From Lachnospiraceae bacterium UBA4631 (GTDB lineage: Bacteria > Bacillota > Clostridia > Lachnospirales > Lachnospiraceae), in assembly GCA_002406015.1 (NCBI GenBank), contig DHMX01000032.1:1-64000 (forward strand): 64,000 bases of DNA. Reading direction: 5' to 3'. Each line of letters starts with the position of its first letter. The first letter of the stretch is position 1. The position numbers were made by a program, and so were the translations under genes. The notes below the pieces were generated by a model. It did no database searches. It saw only the letters and a list, made by a program, of their open reading frames with translations, and was not told the origin of the DNA. Shown piece by piece: positions 15,048 to 25,080 of the stretch.

Positions 15048-16607
15048 CTATTGTCCTGACGCTGCCGGCTCTGTAGATGCGTTCTCAGAAGATGGTGTAT
15101 CGGTCGCTGTCGTATCGGTAGCCGTCGGTTCCGGTACTGTCGTGTCAGTAGATGCCGGGTCTGTCGATTCCGGCGTTGGTGTCGGTTCTGCCGGTGATTC
15201 TTCCGAACTTTCACTTGCATTATCTGGATTTCCAATTGTCACCCGTTCCGGAGAAGCACTGTAGGAACTGGTATTTACTAAGATTGTATCTACCAGTGTA
15301 CCATTTTCATACACATATTTCCACAGCTTTGCCTTATAACCGATATGTGCGGATTGTGTTACATTTCTATAGTCTGCCGGCTGAGCCTCGTCTACGGTTT
15401 CTATCGGGTCTCCCGGCTGTATTACGGATATAATTTCATTCTTATATTCTACGGTTCGATTTGCAGGACGGTATTCCTTTCCGTAAATGGACACATGCAA
15501 AGTACCACCTGATGCATACGCATATATAAAGACCGGAGTATCCAGATTATTCACAAACCGGAAGTTCTTGGTGCCTTCATTTAAGGCAGCATCTGCCGAA
15601 ATCTGTACATAGCCAACCGCCATGGAATGCGGATACCGCTCTGTTACCTCTAGCTCTGCATCCAGCACTGCATTATATAAGGTTGTGGAAACCTGACAGA
15701 TTCCACCGCCAATATCAGAAATAACCTCACCATTTAAGTATGCACCTGCATAGCTCCATCCGTTTGCTGTTGTAAATGGCAACAGATATGACATGGTATC
15801 AAATTCGTCTCCCGGATACAGTACATGTCCGTTGATTTTTCCTGCCGCATTCATAATGTTATTGTTACGTGACGGATCTCCCGCGGTATAACGGGTACTG
15901 AACGAACCAATCTCATCCGTTACGCAAGCCAGTTCCTTGGCAGTATGCTCCGGCTCTACTACATCGGTTACTACCTCTATCTGTATGGTATCGTCATTCT
16001 CCCGGTTATTAATTGCTTCTAATAGCTTATCGGCAGTTTCCTCTAAGTTTAATTCCTTTCCTGCCGTTCCTTCAATCACTACAAGCTTCTCATTCTCATA
16101 TTTCATGGTAGCATTCTGGGCAGGAGTAATATAGTCAGACAATTGCGTATCTAATTGCTCGATCAGATAGGTTTCATCAAATGAAAACGGAACTTCTATC
16201 TGCTCATTTTCTCTGGATACATCCGTAATTTCCTTATACCGCTTCAGGATATTACCGACTCTTCCGTATCTGTATGCTTCTTCCACCGCAGTATCCACAT
16301 CTGCCTGTAGATTCAGCTCTCCCAAGGTCATCGTATAGCTTTCGTCCTCTAACTGGAACTCTACCGATACCGCATCTAATTCCTGTATATAGTCCTCAAA
16401 TGCTTCCTTGGCTTCCTCATAGGTCATTCCGCCAACAGAAATATCATTCAGATAAATTCCTTCATAAATAATTCCGTCATGCTCCTGCTCCTCACTTGCC
16501 TGTACCGGAACCGGATTCCACATATTCATGAACAATGCCAGTCCTACGCTGCCGATACCTGACAGCACTCCCCATTTTTTCTTGTTCATTTTCTCCACTG
16601 CCTCCAT
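15048..16607 (-). CDS. VanW-family exported protein with threonine/serine/proline-rich tail
   Basis: This protein is about 519 residues from the ATG at 16605-16607 (AAGGA site); an ATG six codons later and a GTG 15 codons earlier are also possible. A hydrophobic segment (GVLSGIGSVGLALFMNMW) near the N-terminus is a signal peptide or anchor. Next come two YoaR-type peptidoglycan-binding repeats (YEGIYLNDISVGGMTYEEAKEA). The VanW core contains NNNIMNAAGKINGHVLYPGDEF and GGICQVSTTLYNAVLDAE. The last 60 residues are low-complexity (PTPTPESTDP, TATDTTATD), a likely cell-wall-spanning stretch. VanW proteins are common at the Firmicute cell surface; a cell-wall role is inferred. It is not part of a vancomycin cluster here. 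Confidence 0.85.
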   Translation of the reverse strand: MEAVEKMNKKKWGVLSGIGSVGLALFMNMWNPVPVQASEEQEHDGIIYEGIYLNDISVGGMTYEEAKEAFEDYIQELDAVSVEFQLEDESYTMTLGELNLQADVDTAVEEAYRYGRVGNILKRYKEITDVSRENEQIEVPFSFDETYLIEQLDTQLSDYITPAQNATMKYENEKLVVIEGTAGKELNLEETADKLLEAINNRENDDTIQIEVVTDVVEPEHTAKELACVTDEIGSFSTRYTAGDPSRNNNIMNAAGKINGHVLYPGDEFDTMSYLLPFTTANGWSYAGAYLNGEVISDIGGGICQVSTTLYNAVLDAELEVTERYPHSMAVGYVQISADAALNEGTKNFRFVNNLDTPVFIYAYASGGTLHVSIYGKEYRPANRTVEYKNEIISVIQPGDPIETVDEAQPADYRNVTQSAHIGYKAKLWKYVYENGTLVDTILVNTSSYSASPERVTIGNPDNASESSEESPAEPTPTPESTDPASTDTTVPEPTATDTTATDTPSSENASTEPAASGQ

Positions 16608-16692
16608 GCTTTTCCTTACAATGCTAGCTCTTTTCAAATATTTCTTCTTCACTACTATGGTTTTTTCAAAACCTATGCTATAATTCTTCTAG

Positions 16693-16800
16693 TTACATCA
16701 TGCTTGGTACAACAATTCCAAGTACCATTGCAATTACAATGATAACTACAATAACGGCTGATATTACCTTTTTCGCCTTTTTTTTATTGAATTGACTCAT
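16693..16800 (-). CDS. Tiny single-span membrane protein (35 residues)
   Basis: An ATG at 16798-16800 follows AGAGGTG at a good distance. The product opens MSQFNKKKAKK and then has one hydrophobic helix (VISAVIVVIIVIAMVLGIVV). A longer frame upstream of this ATG has no site and unusual composition. Basic head plus single helix is the plan of the small membrane peptides found next to housekeeping genes in Firmicutes (for example Prli42 or DUF4044 types), but I cannot assign it to one. It is divergent from the TPR-like gene at 16832, from which it is separated by 31 bases. Confidence 0.6.
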   Translation of the reverse strand: MSQFNKKKAKKVISAVIVVIIVIAMVLGIVVPSMM

Positions 16801-16831
16801 GTTTACACCTCTTTCAGAAAGGATATAGTTT

Positions 16832-17449
16832 ATGAAATACGCATTTCCATTCACTTCCGTTATGGTTTTTGCAATATTTAGCTTCTTATTTATGATGCTT
16901 GTAAAGCGAAGCCGCCGCCGTACCGACCAGAAAATGTCACAATTCTGGCAACAGGAGACTGCTGCCAATCAGGTACGAAAGCAGGATATTTCTACGCTTG
17001 ATTATGTATACATTCCGTTGGAAACCCTTCCCTTCGGTGTCGGTCAGACTCCCGAAATTACGCGGCTGGAGGGTATCATTCGTGACCTGGATACCAAACA
17101 AATTGTAAACCTCAGCCAATATACAAATACGGAATTAAAGTTAAAATACGGTGTTGCAAATCTGGACGTTCTTTCAGCCTGCGATGACCGCTTCACAACC
17201 CTGATTCGAACCCTTTATCAATGGTCCTGCCTGCTTCTTAATTCGGGCCACCTGGATGCTGCCATCCAAGTCGCAGAATATAGCATTGACATTGGCTCTG
17301 ATATATCCGGCTGCTACTATATGCTTGCAGACTATTATAACTCCGTTCAGGACACAACCGCTCTGAACCGTCTGAAAGAATCCGCAGACAAATTAACCGG
17401 TCTGAATGCCAATACCATCAAAGATTATCTTAACAAATCCCCGGAATGA
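16832..17449 (+). CDS. Membrane-anchored TPR-like protein, unknown function
   Basis: This 205-residue protein has AGAAAGGA before the ATG. It has an N-terminal membrane anchor (residues 4-25, AFPFTSVMVFAIFSFLFMML) followed by KRSRRRT, so the body is probably cytoplasmic. The C-terminal half (WSCLLLNSGHLDAAIQVAEYSIDIGSDISGCYYMLADYYNS) has the spacing of tetratricopeptide helices, which serve in protein-protein contacts. I recognise no named family. It faces nth, with a hairpin between the two stops. Confidence 0.65.
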   Translation: MKYAFPFTSVMVFAIFSFLFMMLVKRSRRRTDQKMSQFWQQETAANQVRKQDISTLDYVYIPLETLPFGVGQTPEITRLEGIIRDLDTKQIVNLSQYTNTELKLKYGVANLDVLSACDDRFTTLIRTLYQWSCLLLNSGHLDAAIQVAEYSIDIGSDISGCYYMLADYYNSVQDTTALNRLKESADKLTGLNANTIKDYLNKSPE

Positions 17450-17472
17450 TAGCAAGTCCTTTTCCTGCTATC
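17448..17472. terminator. Hairpin between convergent genes
   Basis: GATAGCA (17448-17454) pairs with TGCTATC (17466-17472) between the stop of the TPR-like gene and the stop of nth. There are T-rich bases but no long T tract, so termination in either direction is only likely. Confidence 0.45.
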
Positions 17473-18102
17473 TTATGCTCTTACTTTGCATACCTCCCAC
17501 AACGGACATTCATTGCATTTCGGATTTCTCGCGGTACATATGGTCCGTCCATGTGTAATAATCTGAATGTTATATAAAATCCATTGCTCTTTCGGCAGAA
17601 CCTTCATAAGCTCCTGCTCTACTATCTCCGGGTTATCACTCTTTGTCAATCCCAGCTTCTTTGAGATTCTTTTCACATGGGTATCCACAACAATACTGGG
17701 CTCATGATAAATGTTACCGCGTATCACATTGGCGGTCTTTCGTCCGACTCCGTCCAGACCGGTTAGTGCCTCTATATCTGAAGGCACTTCACCGCCGTAT
17801 TCCTCTATCAGCTTTTTGGCACATGCTTTAATATTCTTTGCCTTATTCTTATAAAAGCCTGTGGAATAAATGTCACGCTCCAGTTCCTTTACATCACAAT
17901 CCGCAAATGCCTCCAAAGAAGGATATTTTACAAATAAATCCTTTGTTACCAGATTCACTCTGGCATCGGTACACTGTGCACTCAGCATCGTTGCGATTAA
18001 AAGCTGCCATGCATTTTCATGATTCAGATAGCATTTATATTCTGTTGAATATGTCTGGTTCAGCAGCTCAATCAGCCGCTTTACCCGTTCCTTCTCTGTC
18101 AT
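17473..18102 (-). CDS. nth: Endonuclease III
   Basis: This 209-residue bifunctional DNA glycosylase/AP lyase for oxidised pyrimidines contains the helix-hairpin-helix ALTGLDGVGRKTANV with the catalytic lysine, the catalytic aspartate in VVDTHVKR, and the C-terminal iron-sulfur ligands in CTARNPKCNECPLWEVC (C-x6-C-x2-C-x5-C). Length and motifs are those of Nth. It follows the radical SAM gene after five bases and is likely cotranscribed with it and the DUF815 ATPase gene. Confidence 0.95.
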   Translation of the reverse strand: MTEKERVKRLIELLNQTYSTEYKCYLNHENAWQLLIATMLSAQCTDARVNLVTKDLFVKYPSLEAFADCDVKELERDIYSTGFYKNKAKNIKACAKKLIEEYGGEVPSDIEALTGLDGVGRKTANVIRGNIYHEPSIVVDTHVKRISKKLGLTKSDNPEIVEQELMKVLPKEQWILYNIQIITHGRTICTARNPKCNECPLWEVCKVRA

Positions 18103-18107
18103 GGTAT

Positions 18108-19823
18108 TTACTCCGTTCTTCCTTTGTTTCCTGTCACTATTTCCTGAAATTCCTGCTCTCCGATTACGCGTACTGCCGCAGAAGAATCCAGCGGATTTCT
18201 ATGCTCATAATCATAGAGCAGATAAAACCGGCTTCCCGGCTCCTGTTGCGGTTCCAAATGCATCTGCTTTCCCGTATATCCGGCATTTCGGAAAAATATG
18301 GCAAATGCTTTCTTTTGTTCTGTATAATCCTTTGCCCAGTCCGGTCTTTTTTTAAGATTTTCCCGTAAATATAAATCATGCAGCAAGCAGTTCTCCATAT
18401 GCTCCAGCTTCCAGTCTGGACTTTGCTTCATTTCTGCAATTGAAAAATCCCTTAAAATATTATATCGGTCCAGCCGCTTAAACTGCAAGCCATCCAGTCC
18501 GTTTCTCTTATAATAGTCACTTAGCTTTCGGAAAAAGTCAAATGGTGATTGCTGGAATTGCAACAAATACGCTAATGAATGTCGGAACTGACCGCTGTTA
18601 TGATATATCTCCAGCACATCTTCTATCCGCTTCAATATCCGGAGGTCTGCATACGGCATCCACTTGGTTGCCAGCACCTCATACGGCGGTATATTCATAT
18701 ACTGTAATCCATACTGCTCTGCCTGCTCCTCCATCTTTGAGCCTTTTAATACCTTTAAGAAGCCAAGCTGCAACTGTTCCGGCTGCATGGCATAGGCATC
18801 ATCAAAGGATTGGCGAAACTGTTCCAGATTTTCATAGGGCAGTCCGGCAATCAAATCTAAGTGCTGATGGATGTTATTTAGCTGATGAATCCGCAGCATA
18901 TTACTCCGGATTTGTTCTATCGTCATTGCCCGGTCAATTGCCTTTACGGTATCCGGATTGGTTGTCTGCAATCCGATTTCCAACTGAATCAATCCCTTTC
19001 GCATTCCTGCCATGCACGCAATCTGCTCGTCTGTGATTAAATCTGCCGCGATTTCAAAATGAAAATTCGTAATTCCGTTGTCATGCTCCTTTAGGTACTT
19101 CCATATTTCCAATGCCCGGCGGGCATTACAGTTAAAGGTTCGGTCTATGAATTTCACCTGCGGAACCTTTGCATCCAAAAAGAACTGCAGCTCCCGCTTT
19201 ACAAGCTCCATACTTCGAAACCGCACCCGCTTATCAATTGATGAAAGACAATAGCTGCAACGGAATGGACACCCACGGCTACTCTCATAATATACAATCC
19301 GATGCTCAAACTGCTCCATGTCCTGATATATAAACGGAAGCTCGTCCAAATCTACAAGTGTCGTTGCCGGACGTATCCGGACTTGATTTTCCTTCCAATA
19401 TGCGACTCCATCCATCTTTTCCCATGGAATCCCCTGAATTGCTTTTGAAAAGGTCTGCTCTCCTTCTCCTAAAAAAACCACCTCAAAATACGGATGCTCC
19501 TGCAAAAATATCTCCGGATGATACGATACCTCCGGACCGCCAATCCATAGTCGAAGCTCCGGTGCTATCTTCTTTAACTGCGATGCTATCCGGCAGATGT
19601 ATTCCACATTCCAGATATAGCAGGAAAATGCAATTACATCCGCCTGCATTTCATATAAGGATGCCAGAACCTCTTCCATCGGCTGATTAATGGTATATTC
19701 TGCAATTTTAACCAGAGCTTCCGTCCCGTCTCCAACGAACTGCTTCTGTGCATATGCCTTTAATGTATATACAGCCAAATTGGAATGTATGTATTTTGCA
19801 TTGATTGCCGCTAATACTACCAC
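18108..19823 (-). CDS. B12-binding-domain radical SAM protein (DUF4080 type)
   Basis: I place the start at the GTG at 19821-19823, giving about 571 residues beginning VVVLAAINAKYIHSN. GAGGAAG precedes it by six bases and the stop of the upstream gene is one base away; the upstream extension of the frame is coding sequence of that gene. The N-terminal third is a cobalamin-binding-like domain (LRLWIGGPEVSYHPEIFL, VFLGEGEQTF). The radical SAM cluster motif is CPFRCSYC near residue 190. The C-terminal part, about 180 residues, is DUF4080-like. Proteins of this type use SAM radical chemistry, some for methylation; the substrate is unknown. Confidence 0.82.
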   Translation of the reverse strand: MVVLAAINAKYIHSNLAVYTLKAYAQKQFVGDGTEALVKIAEYTINQPMEEVLASLYEMQADVIAFSCYIWNVEYICRIASQLKKIAPELRLWIGGPEVSYHPEIFLQEHPYFEVVFLGEGEQTFSKAIQGIPWEKMDGVAYWKENQVRIRPATTLVDLDELPFIYQDMEQFEHRIVYYESSRGCPFRCSYCLSSIDKRVRFRSMELVKRELQFFLDAKVPQVKFIDRTFNCNARRALEIWKYLKEHDNGITNFHFEIAADLITDEQIACMAGMRKGLIQLEIGLQTTNPDTVKAIDRAMTIEQIRSNMLRIHQLNNIHQHLDLIAGLPYENLEQFRQSFDDAYAMQPEQLQLGFLKVLKGSKMEEQAEQYGLQYMNIPPYEVLATKWMPYADLRILKRIEDVLEIYHNSGQFRHSLAYLLQFQQSPFDFFRKLSDYYKRNGLDGLQFKRLDRYNILRDFSIAEMKQSPDWKLEHMENCLLHDLYLRENLKKRPDWAKDYTEQKKAFAIFFRNAGYTGKQMHLEPQQEPGSRFYLLYDYEHRNPLDSSAAVRVIGEQEFQEIVTGNKGRTE

Positions 19824-19824
19824 G

Positions 19825-21138
19825 CTATTCTTCCTCGACTTTTCCTGCCAGATAATTGATGAATTGCTGTGCGGTACGTCCGGAAATTCCGCCATGGCTT
19901 AATTCCCATTTATTTGCTTCGGCACACAGTTCCTCATCACTCATCTGTATTTGTTCGGTTCTCTTTGCCAGCTCCTTAACAATTTCAAAATATTCCTTCT
20001 GACTTGGCTTAGAAAAGCTGATGGTGACTCCAAACCGATTTACCAGAGACAGCTTTTCCTGCATGGTATCCGAGCGGTGCATTCCGTTATCGGTCTCTAT
20101 ATCATCCCTGTCATTCCACGTTTCCTTAATCAGATGCCGGCGATTGGAGGTTGCATATATCAGGACATTGTCCGGCTTGGTTTCCACTCCGCCCTCAATT
20201 ACTGCCTTCAGGAACTTATATTCAATTTCAAATTCCTCAAATGATAAATCATCCATATAAATAATGAATCGGTAATTACGGTTCTTAATCTGCGAAATAA
20301 TCGTAGATAAATCCTGAAACTGGTGCTTATATATCTCAATCATCCGTAGTCCCTGGTCGTAATATTCATTAATAATTGCCTTAATACTGGTGGATTTTCC
20401 GGTTCCGCTGTCTCCGAATAACAGGACATTATTTGCCTTTCTTCCATTTACAAAGGCCTCCGTATTGTCTGTCAGCTTCTTCTTCTGAATCTCATATCCG
20501 ATTAAATCATCCAGCATAACATCATCTGTATTATTTATCGGGCAAAACTCCACTCCGTTTTCCAGATGCCGTATTCGAAATGCCTTATTCAGACCAAACA
20601 TTCCGACTCCGTAGGCTCTGTAAAACTCTGTTACAATGTCAAAAATATCGTTTTCATCCTTTGCCTGCTCAATCTTTCGGCTAATATCCTGTACCTTTTC
20701 GCTGACATTTTTATTATACATCCGTTCCTTTTTCACAATTGCCTTGTAATTAGAAATCGTGGAAAAACAATCTATCCCTAATGCCTGTTCAATCGGTGCA
20801 AAATCAAAGTCGAACAATTGCTTAAATATCTTAAAGTCTCCCTTGGCAAACTGGTTTACAGTTCCGTCATTGGCTCCCACCTTTTCACAGGTAATACTGA
20901 ATGAATTTTCATTGGTAATCAGCAGAAATGCCAGATAATTATGCCACAGGTTACTGTCAAAGCCATAGCTGGTTGATAAATCCAGCAGCCGCTTCATTTC
21001 TACATAGATTCGGGTGGTTAAGTCTGCCTGATTTGCTTTCTTTTCATCAAAATCTTCAAATATCTGTGCCAGACGGAATAAAATACTGTCCTCACCCAAG
21101 TCCCGATATAATATTAATTTAGACACTTCCTGATACAT
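19825..21138 (-). CDS. DUF815-family AAA+ ATPase
   Basis: In this 437-residue protein the N-terminal half is helical and specific to the family. The ATPase core has Walker [11 protein letters not shown] near residue 245, Walker [15 protein letters not shown], and a DUF815 signature around [20 protein letters not shown]. The arginine-rich sensor region is followed by [15 protein letters not shown]. Function is not established; family members are widespread in Firmicutes and Proteobacteria. It is translationally close-coupled to the radical SAM gene, one base apart, which suggests they work in the same process. Confidence 0.82.
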   Translation of the reverse strand: MYQEVSKLILYRDLGEDSILFRLAQIFEDFDEKKANQADLTTRIYVEMKRLLDLSTSYGFDSNLWHNYLAFLLITNENSFSITCEKVGANDGTVNQFAKGDFKIFKQLFDFDFAPIEQALGIDCFSTISNYKAIVKKERMYNKNVSEKVQDISRKIEQAKDENDIFDIVTEFYRAYGVGMFGLNKAFRIRHLENGVEFCPINNTDDVMLDDLIGYEIQKKKLTDNTEAFVNGRKANNVLLFGDSGTGKSTSIKAIINEYYDQGLRMIEIYKHQFQDLSTIISQIKNRNYRFIIYMDDLSFEEFEIEYKFLKAVIEGGVETKPDNVLIYATSNRRHLIKETWNDRDDIETDNGMHRSDTMQEKLSLVNRFGVTISFSKPSQKEYFEIVKELAKRTEQIQMSDEELCAEANKWELSHGGISGRTAQQFINYLAGKVEEE

Positions 21139-21223
21139 AATTCTTCTCGCCTTTCTTGTATTTACTGATTATGTTCGTTATACCGTATTTTCTCCGGAAT
21201 GTAAAGAGTAAAGAACGTAAAAG

Positions 21224-21258
21224 AAAAGCGTATACAGGTGCTTATCCTCTGCATACGC
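21224..21258 (-). terminator. Terminator after the first chemoreceptor gene
   Basis: GCGTATACAG (21228-21237) pairs with CTGCATACGC (21249-21258), with one G-T pair. On the minus strand CTTTTCTTTT follows. Confidence 0.6.
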
Positions 21259-21277
21259 CTTCCGCTTTTATCCGCGT

Positions 21278-22795
21278 CTATTCTTCTTCCTGAATTACAC
21301 TGTCGGACAATTGTTCTACCATGCCTGTCATTTCTTCTACCGCAGCCGCAAAGCCCTGCATCTGCTCCAGAATCACATTGCTGACCGCCATACCTTCCTG
21401 TGAAGAACCGGATACCTGCTCCGCACTGGCAGATAGCTGATGAATGCTGTCAATAATATGGTTATTGGCATCAATTACCGCATCTACATTATCGGTAATG
21501 CTATCCGTATATTCCTTCAATTCATCAATATTCTTACAGGTTTCCATAAAGGTATCATTTACCTTCTGAACCATATCCGCCTGTGCATGAACACTGTCTA
21601 CGGTTGTCTTAAGCTTACCCATGGATTCCTTTGTAACTGCCGTTAAATCATTAATAATACTTGTAATCTGTTCGGTAGAGCTTTTCGTCTGCTCGGCCAG
21701 ATTTCGAATCTCATCCGCAACCACCGCAAAGCCTTTTCCTGCTTCTCCGGCTCTGGCTGCCTCAATGGACGCATTCAACGCCAACAGATTTGTCTGGCTG
21801 GAAATATCCAGAATTGACTTTGTAATACTATTTACTTCATCTACATTATCTGCCAGCTTCTGAATAGATTCGGTGGTTTCATTCGTCTGGGCATCTACCA
21901 TTTCTGTCTGCTCCTGCAAGCCCTCTACCACTTCAATACCTTCACTTACCACATCATACAGACTGTCTGTGGTATCTACAATGTCACTGGCATTCTGTGC
22001 AGTCGTATCTATCCGTTCCTTAATGTTATCCGTTAAACCAACCTGCTCCTGAATGGCTTCTGCGGTTGCTTCCGTACTCTCTGCAATATTTCCAATTGCT
22101 GCATTATTATCCTCAAACTTATGTACCAGTTCATCCAACTGCTCTGTAATTGCCGTAAATTTCTCGCTGATTACACCTGCTGTTTCTTCTACACTTGCGG
22201 CAACCTCTATCTGCTGCTCTGCCTTTGAACGAACCTGTTCCTGACTCTCCATGATATAACGCAACAGAAAACGGGTAACCAGAAATGTGCCAATACTCAT
22301 CGCAATCAAACCGATGACTTCCACAATTGCTTCATTCAAAAGGGATTGATAGGTCTGCATATCTACTTGATGTATCTTTGCACCTGCCATAATCAGCTTC
22401 ACAATATGAAGCAGTAACGAATATCCGATAACCGCAGTAATCACCACCGGCTCCAGATATAACATTAACACTACCAGCACCGGGAATAATAAGACAATCG
22501 GATTCTGCTTTCCCATAAAAATCGTCAAGGTATATAACAGCATCCAGCCAATGGAATTTACATACATCGGAAGCTTATTCGACTTTCCGATTAAGAAGCC
22601 GATTACATCCACTACCGCCACCAATCCGGCTACCAGCATCAGAACGAAATCCTTTCCACTAAAGCCGCTTGCAATTATATGCAGCAGGGACATTCCGCCT
22701 ATCAGCAATTCCATCACCAGCATCATAACCAGTGCATATCGATTTACCTTCGCATACTGTTCGGTTGTCATTTTTCTTTCTGCCTGTTTTCCCAT
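21278..22795 (-). CDS. Methyl-accepting chemotaxis protein, multi-span membrane type
   Basis: This protein is about 505 residues from the ATG at 22793-22795, which AAAGGAGG precedes by eight bases. The first 190 residues hold about six membrane spans with short loops ([55 protein letters not shown]) and no large extracellular sensor. The rest is a cytoplasmic signalling coiled coil with the hairpin tip around [43 protein letters not shown]. It should control CheA. The sensor type suggests detection within the membrane or of cell energy state, which is inference. Confidence 0.9.
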   Translation of the reverse strand: MGKQAERKMTTEQYAKVNRYALVMMLVMELLIGGMSLLHIIASGFSGKDFVLMLVAGLVAVVDVIGFLIGKSNKLPMYVNSIGWMLLYTLTIFMGKQNPIVLLFPVLVVLMLYLEPVVITAVIGYSLLLHIVKLIMAGAKIHQVDMQTYQSLLNEAIVEVIGLIAMSIGTFLVTRFLLRYIMESQEQVRSKAEQQIEVAASVEETAGVISEKFTAITEQLDELVHKFEDNNAAIGNIAESTEATAEAIQEQVGLTDNIKERIDTTAQNASDIVDTTDSLYDVVSEGIEVVEGLQEQTEMVDAQTNETTESIQKLADNVDEVNSITKSILDISSQTNLLALNASIEAARAGEAGKGFAVVADEIRNLAEQTKSSTEQITSIINDLTAVTKESMGKLKTTVDSVHAQADMVQKVNDTFMETCKNIDELKEYTDSITDNVDAVIDANNHIIDSIHQLSASAEQVSGSSQEGMAVSNVILEQMQGFAAAVEEMTGMVEQLSDSVIQEEE

Positions 22796-22836
22796 ATCAG
22801 TATCCTCCTTTAGTAACATTCTTGCCTACTATTTAT

Positions 22837-22865
22837 ACTATAGCACCAATCGGATTTCTCTACAA
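22837..22865 (-). promoter_or_regulatory. Sigma-A promoter of the first chemoreceptor gene
   Basis: TTGTAG (22860-22865) and TATAGT (22837-22842) on the minus strand are 17 bases apart, about 42 bases before the start. Confidence 0.55.
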
Positions 22866-22891
22866 TCCAAACAATTAAATTAATTTGGTCT

Positions 22892-24262
22892 TTATTCCGG
22901 CATCGGATACACAATCTCCCGATTTACCTTTCTTAAGAAGATAAAGGTCAGGATAAATGCAAATACTTCTGCAATTGGGAATGCCCACCAAATCATTTCT
23001 ACGCGTCCGGTTTTCGATAATGCGTATGCTACCGGCAGCAATACTACAAGCTGTCGGACAATGGATACTACCATACTTAAAAAACCTTTTCCAAACGCCT
23101 GAAAAATAGAGGAGCCGGCAATGCCAAAGCCTGCTGCAAGAAAGCTGAGACTGATAATTCGCAACGCCGGGATTCCCATTTGCAGCATACTTTCCGATGC
23201 ATCAAAAATTTGTAGCAGCTTTCCCGGAATTGCCTGCATAATAATAAGTCCAACAAACATAATTCCCACCGCATAGATAATTCCGTATCGCATGGAGGAT
23301 TTCAGTCTCGCCTTATATTTTGCACCGTAATTGTATGAAATAATCGGTATCATTCCGTTATTCAATCCGAATACCGGCATGAATACAAAGCTCTGAATCT
23401 TAAAATATGCCCCGAATACCGCTGCGGCTGTAGACGTAAACGGCATCAGAATATTATTCATACCGAAATTCATGACAGAGCCTACCGATGCCATAATAAT
23501 AGATGGCACACCTACGCTGTAGATTTTACCGATAATTTTACCGTTTGGATGCAGGATTCCCCGGAGACTGAGTCTAAGCTCCCGGTTAAACCGCAGGTTA
23601 AAGAACAATGCCAGACAAGCCGCACATACCTGACCGATAACGGTCGCCAATGCTGCTCCCCGCACTCCCATTGCCGGGCATCCGAAATAACCGAAAATCA
23701 TAATTGGGTCCAGAATTATATTAATAACTGCTCCGGTCAATTGGGTAATCATAGAATACATGGTTTTACCTGTACATTGCAGCAGCCGTTCAAAAATAAA
23801 CTGTGCAAAAATGCCGAAGCAGAAGCCTCCACAAATTGACATATACTCCGTACCATACTGGGTAATTACACTATCTGCCTTTTGAAATATAAAGACCCAC
23901 TTAGCACAGGTCAGGCTGAAGATTGAAAATACTACAGCACTGCAAAATGCAAGAAAAATACCACAATTTGCACCTCTGTTTGCTTCCTTGAATTTTCTTT
24001 CGCCTAAATATCTGGATACCAGGGCATTTACACCTACTCCGGTTCCGCTTCCTACCGCAATCATAAAATTCTGCATTGGAAATGACAGGGATAACGCAGT
24101 AAAGGCATCCTCTCCGAGTCTCGCAACAAACATGCTGTCTACGATATTATAAAGTGCCTGCACCAGCATGGAAATAATCATTGGCAATGACATGCTGATG
24201 ATGAGGCGGTTTATTGGCATTACCCCCATCTTATTTTCTGTTGGTTTCTGTTGTTCTTTCAT
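22892..24262 (-). CDS. MATE-family efflux transporter
   Basis: This 456-residue protein has about twelve membrane helices in two homologous halves. MATE marks include NRLIISMSLPMIISMLVQALYNIVDSMFVARLGEDAFTA at the N-terminus, GVGVNALVSRYLGERKFKEA, and in the second half PVFGLNNGMIPIISYNYGAK. MATE proteins export drugs or metabolites in exchange for sodium ions or protons. The substrate cannot be read. It follows the histidine phosphatase gene after 43 bases, probably in one transcript. Confidence 0.9.
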   Translation of the reverse strand: MKEQQKPTENKMGVMPINRLIISMSLPMIISMLVQALYNIVDSMFVARLGEDAFTALSLSFPMQNFMIAVGSGTGVGVNALVSRYLGERKFKEANRGANCGIFLAFCSAVVFSIFSLTCAKWVFIFQKADSVITQYGTEYMSICGGFCFGIFAQFIFERLLQCTGKTMYSMITQLTGAVINIILDPIMIFGYFGCPAMGVRGAALATVIGQVCAACLALFFNLRFNRELRLSLRGILHPNGKIIGKIYSVGVPSIIMASVGSVMNFGMNNILMPFTSTAAAVFGAYFKIQSFVFMPVFGLNNGMIPIISYNYGAKYKARLKSSMRYGIIYAVGIMFVGLIIMQAIPGKLLQIFDASESMLQMGIPALRIISLSFLAAGFGIAGSSIFQAFGKGFLSMVVSIVRQLVVLLPVAYALSKTGRVEMIWWAFPIAEVFAFILTFIFLRKVNREIVYPMPE

Positions 24263-24305
24263 TTCTGTATATTCCTTCCTGTCTGCGTTTCATTTCATAG
24301 CCTGT

Positions 24306-24872
24306 TTAACAAGACTCCTCTGAATCAAATTCAAAGGTTGTAATGCTACAGTTCTTAACCCCATAGGCGGCATATTCTTCATTTGTCATATCTCTAAAAT
24401 ACGAACAAATAACTCTGGCAATGCCGTTATGTGCCACCAATATATAGCTTTTGTCCTCTGTTTTTAATTCATCCAAGAGATTATATATCCGCTGTGCCAG
24501 CCGAAACATGGATTCTCCGTTTCCATACTGACATAAAAACTGCTTCTTTGCTTCCAGAAATGCCGCAGAATTACGCGGAGAGCTTCCTTCCCAGATACCG
24601 AAGTTCTGCTCCCTTAATCTTGGTTCCATTCTGAGTGGAAGCCCTGTCATTTCCGAAATATGTCTTGCTGTCTCTGCCGCCCTTGTCAACGGCGAGTATA
24701 AAATTTCATCCGCCTTCATGGCTCCCGTTTCTATTGCTTCTACAATCTGCTTACCGGTTTCTATTGCCTGCGTATGTCCCTTTTCGGTCAGCGGAATATC
24801 CGTCTGTCCGCATATCCGGTCTGCCACATTCCATTCACTTTCACCATGTCGTATAAAATAAAGCTTGCCCAT
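24306..24872 (-). CDS. Histidine phosphatase (phosphoglycerate-mutase-like)
   Basis: This protein is about 188 residues from the ATG at 24870-24872, which CAGGAGG precedes by five bases; 43 codons of upstream open frame have no site. The active-site motif LYFIRHGESEWNV lies at the very start, with LTRAAETARHI, the conserved acid in LREQNFGIWEGSSP, and the second histidine in YILVAHNGIARVI. It may be a general phosphatase or act on a cobalamin-type or sugar phosphate; cobC-like roles cannot be judged from context. Confidence 0.85.
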   Translation of the reverse strand: MGKLYFIRHGESEWNVADRICGQTDIPLTEKGHTQAIETGKQIVEAIETGAMKADEILYSPLTRAAETARHISEMTGLPLRMEPRLREQNFGIWEGSSPRNSAAFLEAKKQFLCQYGNGESMFRLAQRIYNLLDELKTEDKSYILVAHNGIARVICSYFRDMTNEEYAAYGVKNCSITTFEFDSEESC

Positions 24873-24930
24873 ACTATCCTCCTGATTATACCAAAACCGA
24901 TAAATCCGGTTATCTTTGTCACGTTCTTTT

Positions 24931-24965
24931 AAACAATAAAAGAGTGCGAGCTGATACTCGAACTC
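24931..24965 (-). terminator. Terminator-like hairpin before the phosphatase gene
   Basis: On the minus strand GAGTTCGAG pairs with CTCGCACTC (one mismatch), loop TATCAG, followed by TTTTATTGTTT. It lies about 60 bases before the phosphatase start and could act as an attenuator. Confidence 0.45.
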
Positions 24966-25007
24966 TCCCCTGTCTTTTTCATTGTAAGCTTGTATTAACA
25001 AATTTCA

Positions 25008-25080
25008 ACAAAAAGACACCTCCTACTGTATCACGAATTTTGACAATTGGCAAGCATTGTAATATCAGTGAAGGTGTCCC
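25008..25080 (-). terminator. Terminator after the second chemoreceptor gene
   Basis: GACACCTTC and GGAGGTGTC (positions 25070-25078 and 25015-25023) pair around a long loop and are followed by TTTTT on the minus strand. Part of the loop (CACTG/CAGT) can extend the stem. Confidence 0.5.

Noticed and set aside
15048..15260. Open frames on both strands in the VanW tail region
   Set aside because: They arise from the repetitive threonine/serine/proline codons of the VanW C-terminus.
16801..16968. N-terminal extension of the tiny membrane protein
   Set aside because: It overlaps the divergent TPR-like gene and its leader, and the only good ribosome binding site is before the ATG at 16800.
24873..25001. 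Forty-three-codon extension of the histidine phosphatase
   Set aside because: The catalytic RHGE motif normally lies at the very start of the protein, a perfect AGGAGG precedes the later ATG, and a terminator-like hairpin lies inside the extension.
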